Shown here: piece by piece, positions 13,271 to 14,002 of the stretch
How positions within the stretch are numbered: position 1 is the stretch's first letter
Layout of the letters: every line of letters starts with the position of its first letter
DNA from: Phycisphaerales bacterium
Lineage (GTDB): Bacteria; Planctomycetota; Phycisphaerae; Sedimentisphaerales; Anaerohalosphaeraceae
Assembly (NCBI GenBank): GCA_011053245.1
Contig: DRGS01000176.1
Coordinates: forward strand, 1-14,002
Direction: 5' to 3'
Length of the DNA stretch: 14,002 bases
Notes under the pieces: model-generated
The model's database searches: none
The model's input: only the letters and a program-made list of their open reading frames with translations
Told to the model about the DNA's origin: nothing
Made by a program: the position numbers and the translations under genes

Positions 13271-14002
13271 TTAGGTGGTTTTCTGAGCGTTTATTTCTAA
13301 GAGTGTCGTCAGGTTGTCGAACATGTTAGGCCCGCAGGCGATCATTCCGGTGACAAGCGTCTTGCGGTTGTTGAACGTAAAGGGTCTGCCCTGTTTGTCT
13401 ACGACCTTTCCACCAGTTGCTTCTACGAGAGCGATGCCGGCTGCGATGTCCCATTCATTCTTCGGCACTAACGTAAACGTCGCATCCTCCAGTCCCGCCG
13501 CGACCCGTGCCAGCTTATAGGCAACCGAACCCTTTGGAATTACCGAAAGCGGGCCGTCCATGAAACGGTCCCATTCGCCGCGTTTGACTTCGCTCCTGCT
13601 TGCCAGAACCGTTGCCCCCTGCAAATCGGCGCGTTGACTGACCGAAACTTTTTTGCCGTTGAGAGTTGTCGGTGTTTGGCGCGATCCGAGAAATATCTCA
13701 TCGGTTGCCGGATTACATATCCCACCGGCAACGACCTGACCATCGACAGCAAGAGCCACGGAGATGCACCACTCGTCGATCCCTTCTACGAATTCCCTTG
13801 TTCCGTCCAGCGGGTCGACTATCCAGACACGCTGCTTTTGCAACCTCACCGGATCGTCTAACGTTTCCTCCGACAGCCATCCGTCACCTGCCTGGACCAA
13901 TGTTTCGCGGAGTACCTTATCCAGTGCGATGTCCGCTTCTGTTACCGGGTCGCCGCCTGCTTTGCGCTCGGCTTTGATCCTGCCGCTGGTAAACTGCTTT
14001 GC
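13271..14002 (-). CDS. Inositol monophosphatase-superfamily phosphatase, CysQ-like (5' end beyond window)
   Basis: Metal-dependent phosphatase; the likely role is 3'(2'),5'-bisphosphate nucleotidase (removal of PAP from sulfate metabolism) or an inositol/histidinol phosphatase. The 243 visible residues are open to the window edge. From that edge, GDPVTEAD is at 17-24, the metal-binding acidic LSEET at 43-47, and the family signature WIVDPLDGTREF at 60-71. A late NEWDIAAGIALVEATGG carries the second signature (WD-x-A-A-G). Probably only the first 15-25 residues are missing, judged from family length. A TTG at 13900 is internal to the domain and is not the start. The DPLDGTREF form and the SRSE motif favour CysQ, but specificity in this superfamily is hard to assign by eye. 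It is convergent with the second regulator. Confidence 0.85.
   Translation of the reverse strand, partial: AKQFTSGRIKAERKAGGDPVTEADIALDKVLRETLVQAGDGWLSEETLDDPVRLQKQRVWIVDPLDGTREFVEGIDEWCISVALAVDGQVVAGGICNPATDEIFLGSRQTPTTLNGKKVSVSQRADLQGATVLASRSEVKRGEWDRFMDGPLSVIPKGSVAYKLARVAAGLEDATFTLVPKNEWDIAAGIALVEATGGKVVDKQGRPFTFNNRKTLVTGMIACGPNMFDNLTTLLEINAQKTT

Overview
The window reads as chromosomal housekeeping sequence from a bacterium, most likely an anaerobic member of the Planctomycetota (Phycisphaerae-like). The reasons are the style of the AlaRS active-site block (YHHTFFEMLGNWSF), an enlarged GluRS, use of a dedicated GlnRS, an archaeal-type WtpABC tungstate/molybdate importer, and NarL-type regulators ending in an IAELTKFA-type helix. 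This placement is inference from sequence style. No rRNA, tRNA, CRISPR array, integrase or transposase was seen.

Layout. 1-5609, all on the minus strand: gltX (glutamyl-tRNA synthetase) and a PfkB sugar kinase (17 bp apart), then after a 119-bp gap thpR, recA and the 5' part of alaS, closely spaced. gltX and glnS (5861-7564, plus) are divergent around a 251-bp region with one sigma70-like promoter per direction. After glnS comes a lower-GC stretch with one six-helix membrane protein of unknown function (7655-8383), a possible terminator, and a second, diverged copy of the last 62 bases of glnS (8535-8596). 8603-11423 (minus) is a compact wtpA-wtpB-wtpC operon. A 295-bp divergent region then leads to two paralogous NarL/FixJ response regulators (11719-12372 and 12605-13264, plus), each behind its own good promoter and with no kinase in view. 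The window ends in the 3' three-quarters or more of a CysQ/inositol-monophosphatase-type gene (minus), convergent with the second regulator and only 6 bp away.

How the genes work together. GluRS and GlnRS imply separate, direct charging of tRNA-Glu and tRNA-Gln. The thpR-recA-alaS block resembles recA neighbourhoods in many bacteria but lacks the recX that separates recA from alaS in E. coli. WtpABC would import tungstate or molybdate for oxidoreductase cofactors.

Most unusual observation: the 1032-bp unit between the two glnS ends (7565-8596) looks like DNA that arrived with its own glnS 3' end, regenerated the gene, and pushed the older end downstream. Without it, glnS and wtpC would converge with a 6-bp gap. 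Second is the tandem pair of orphan response regulators, the second of which has a partly degenerate receiver domain. I did not find a clearly new multi-gene system.
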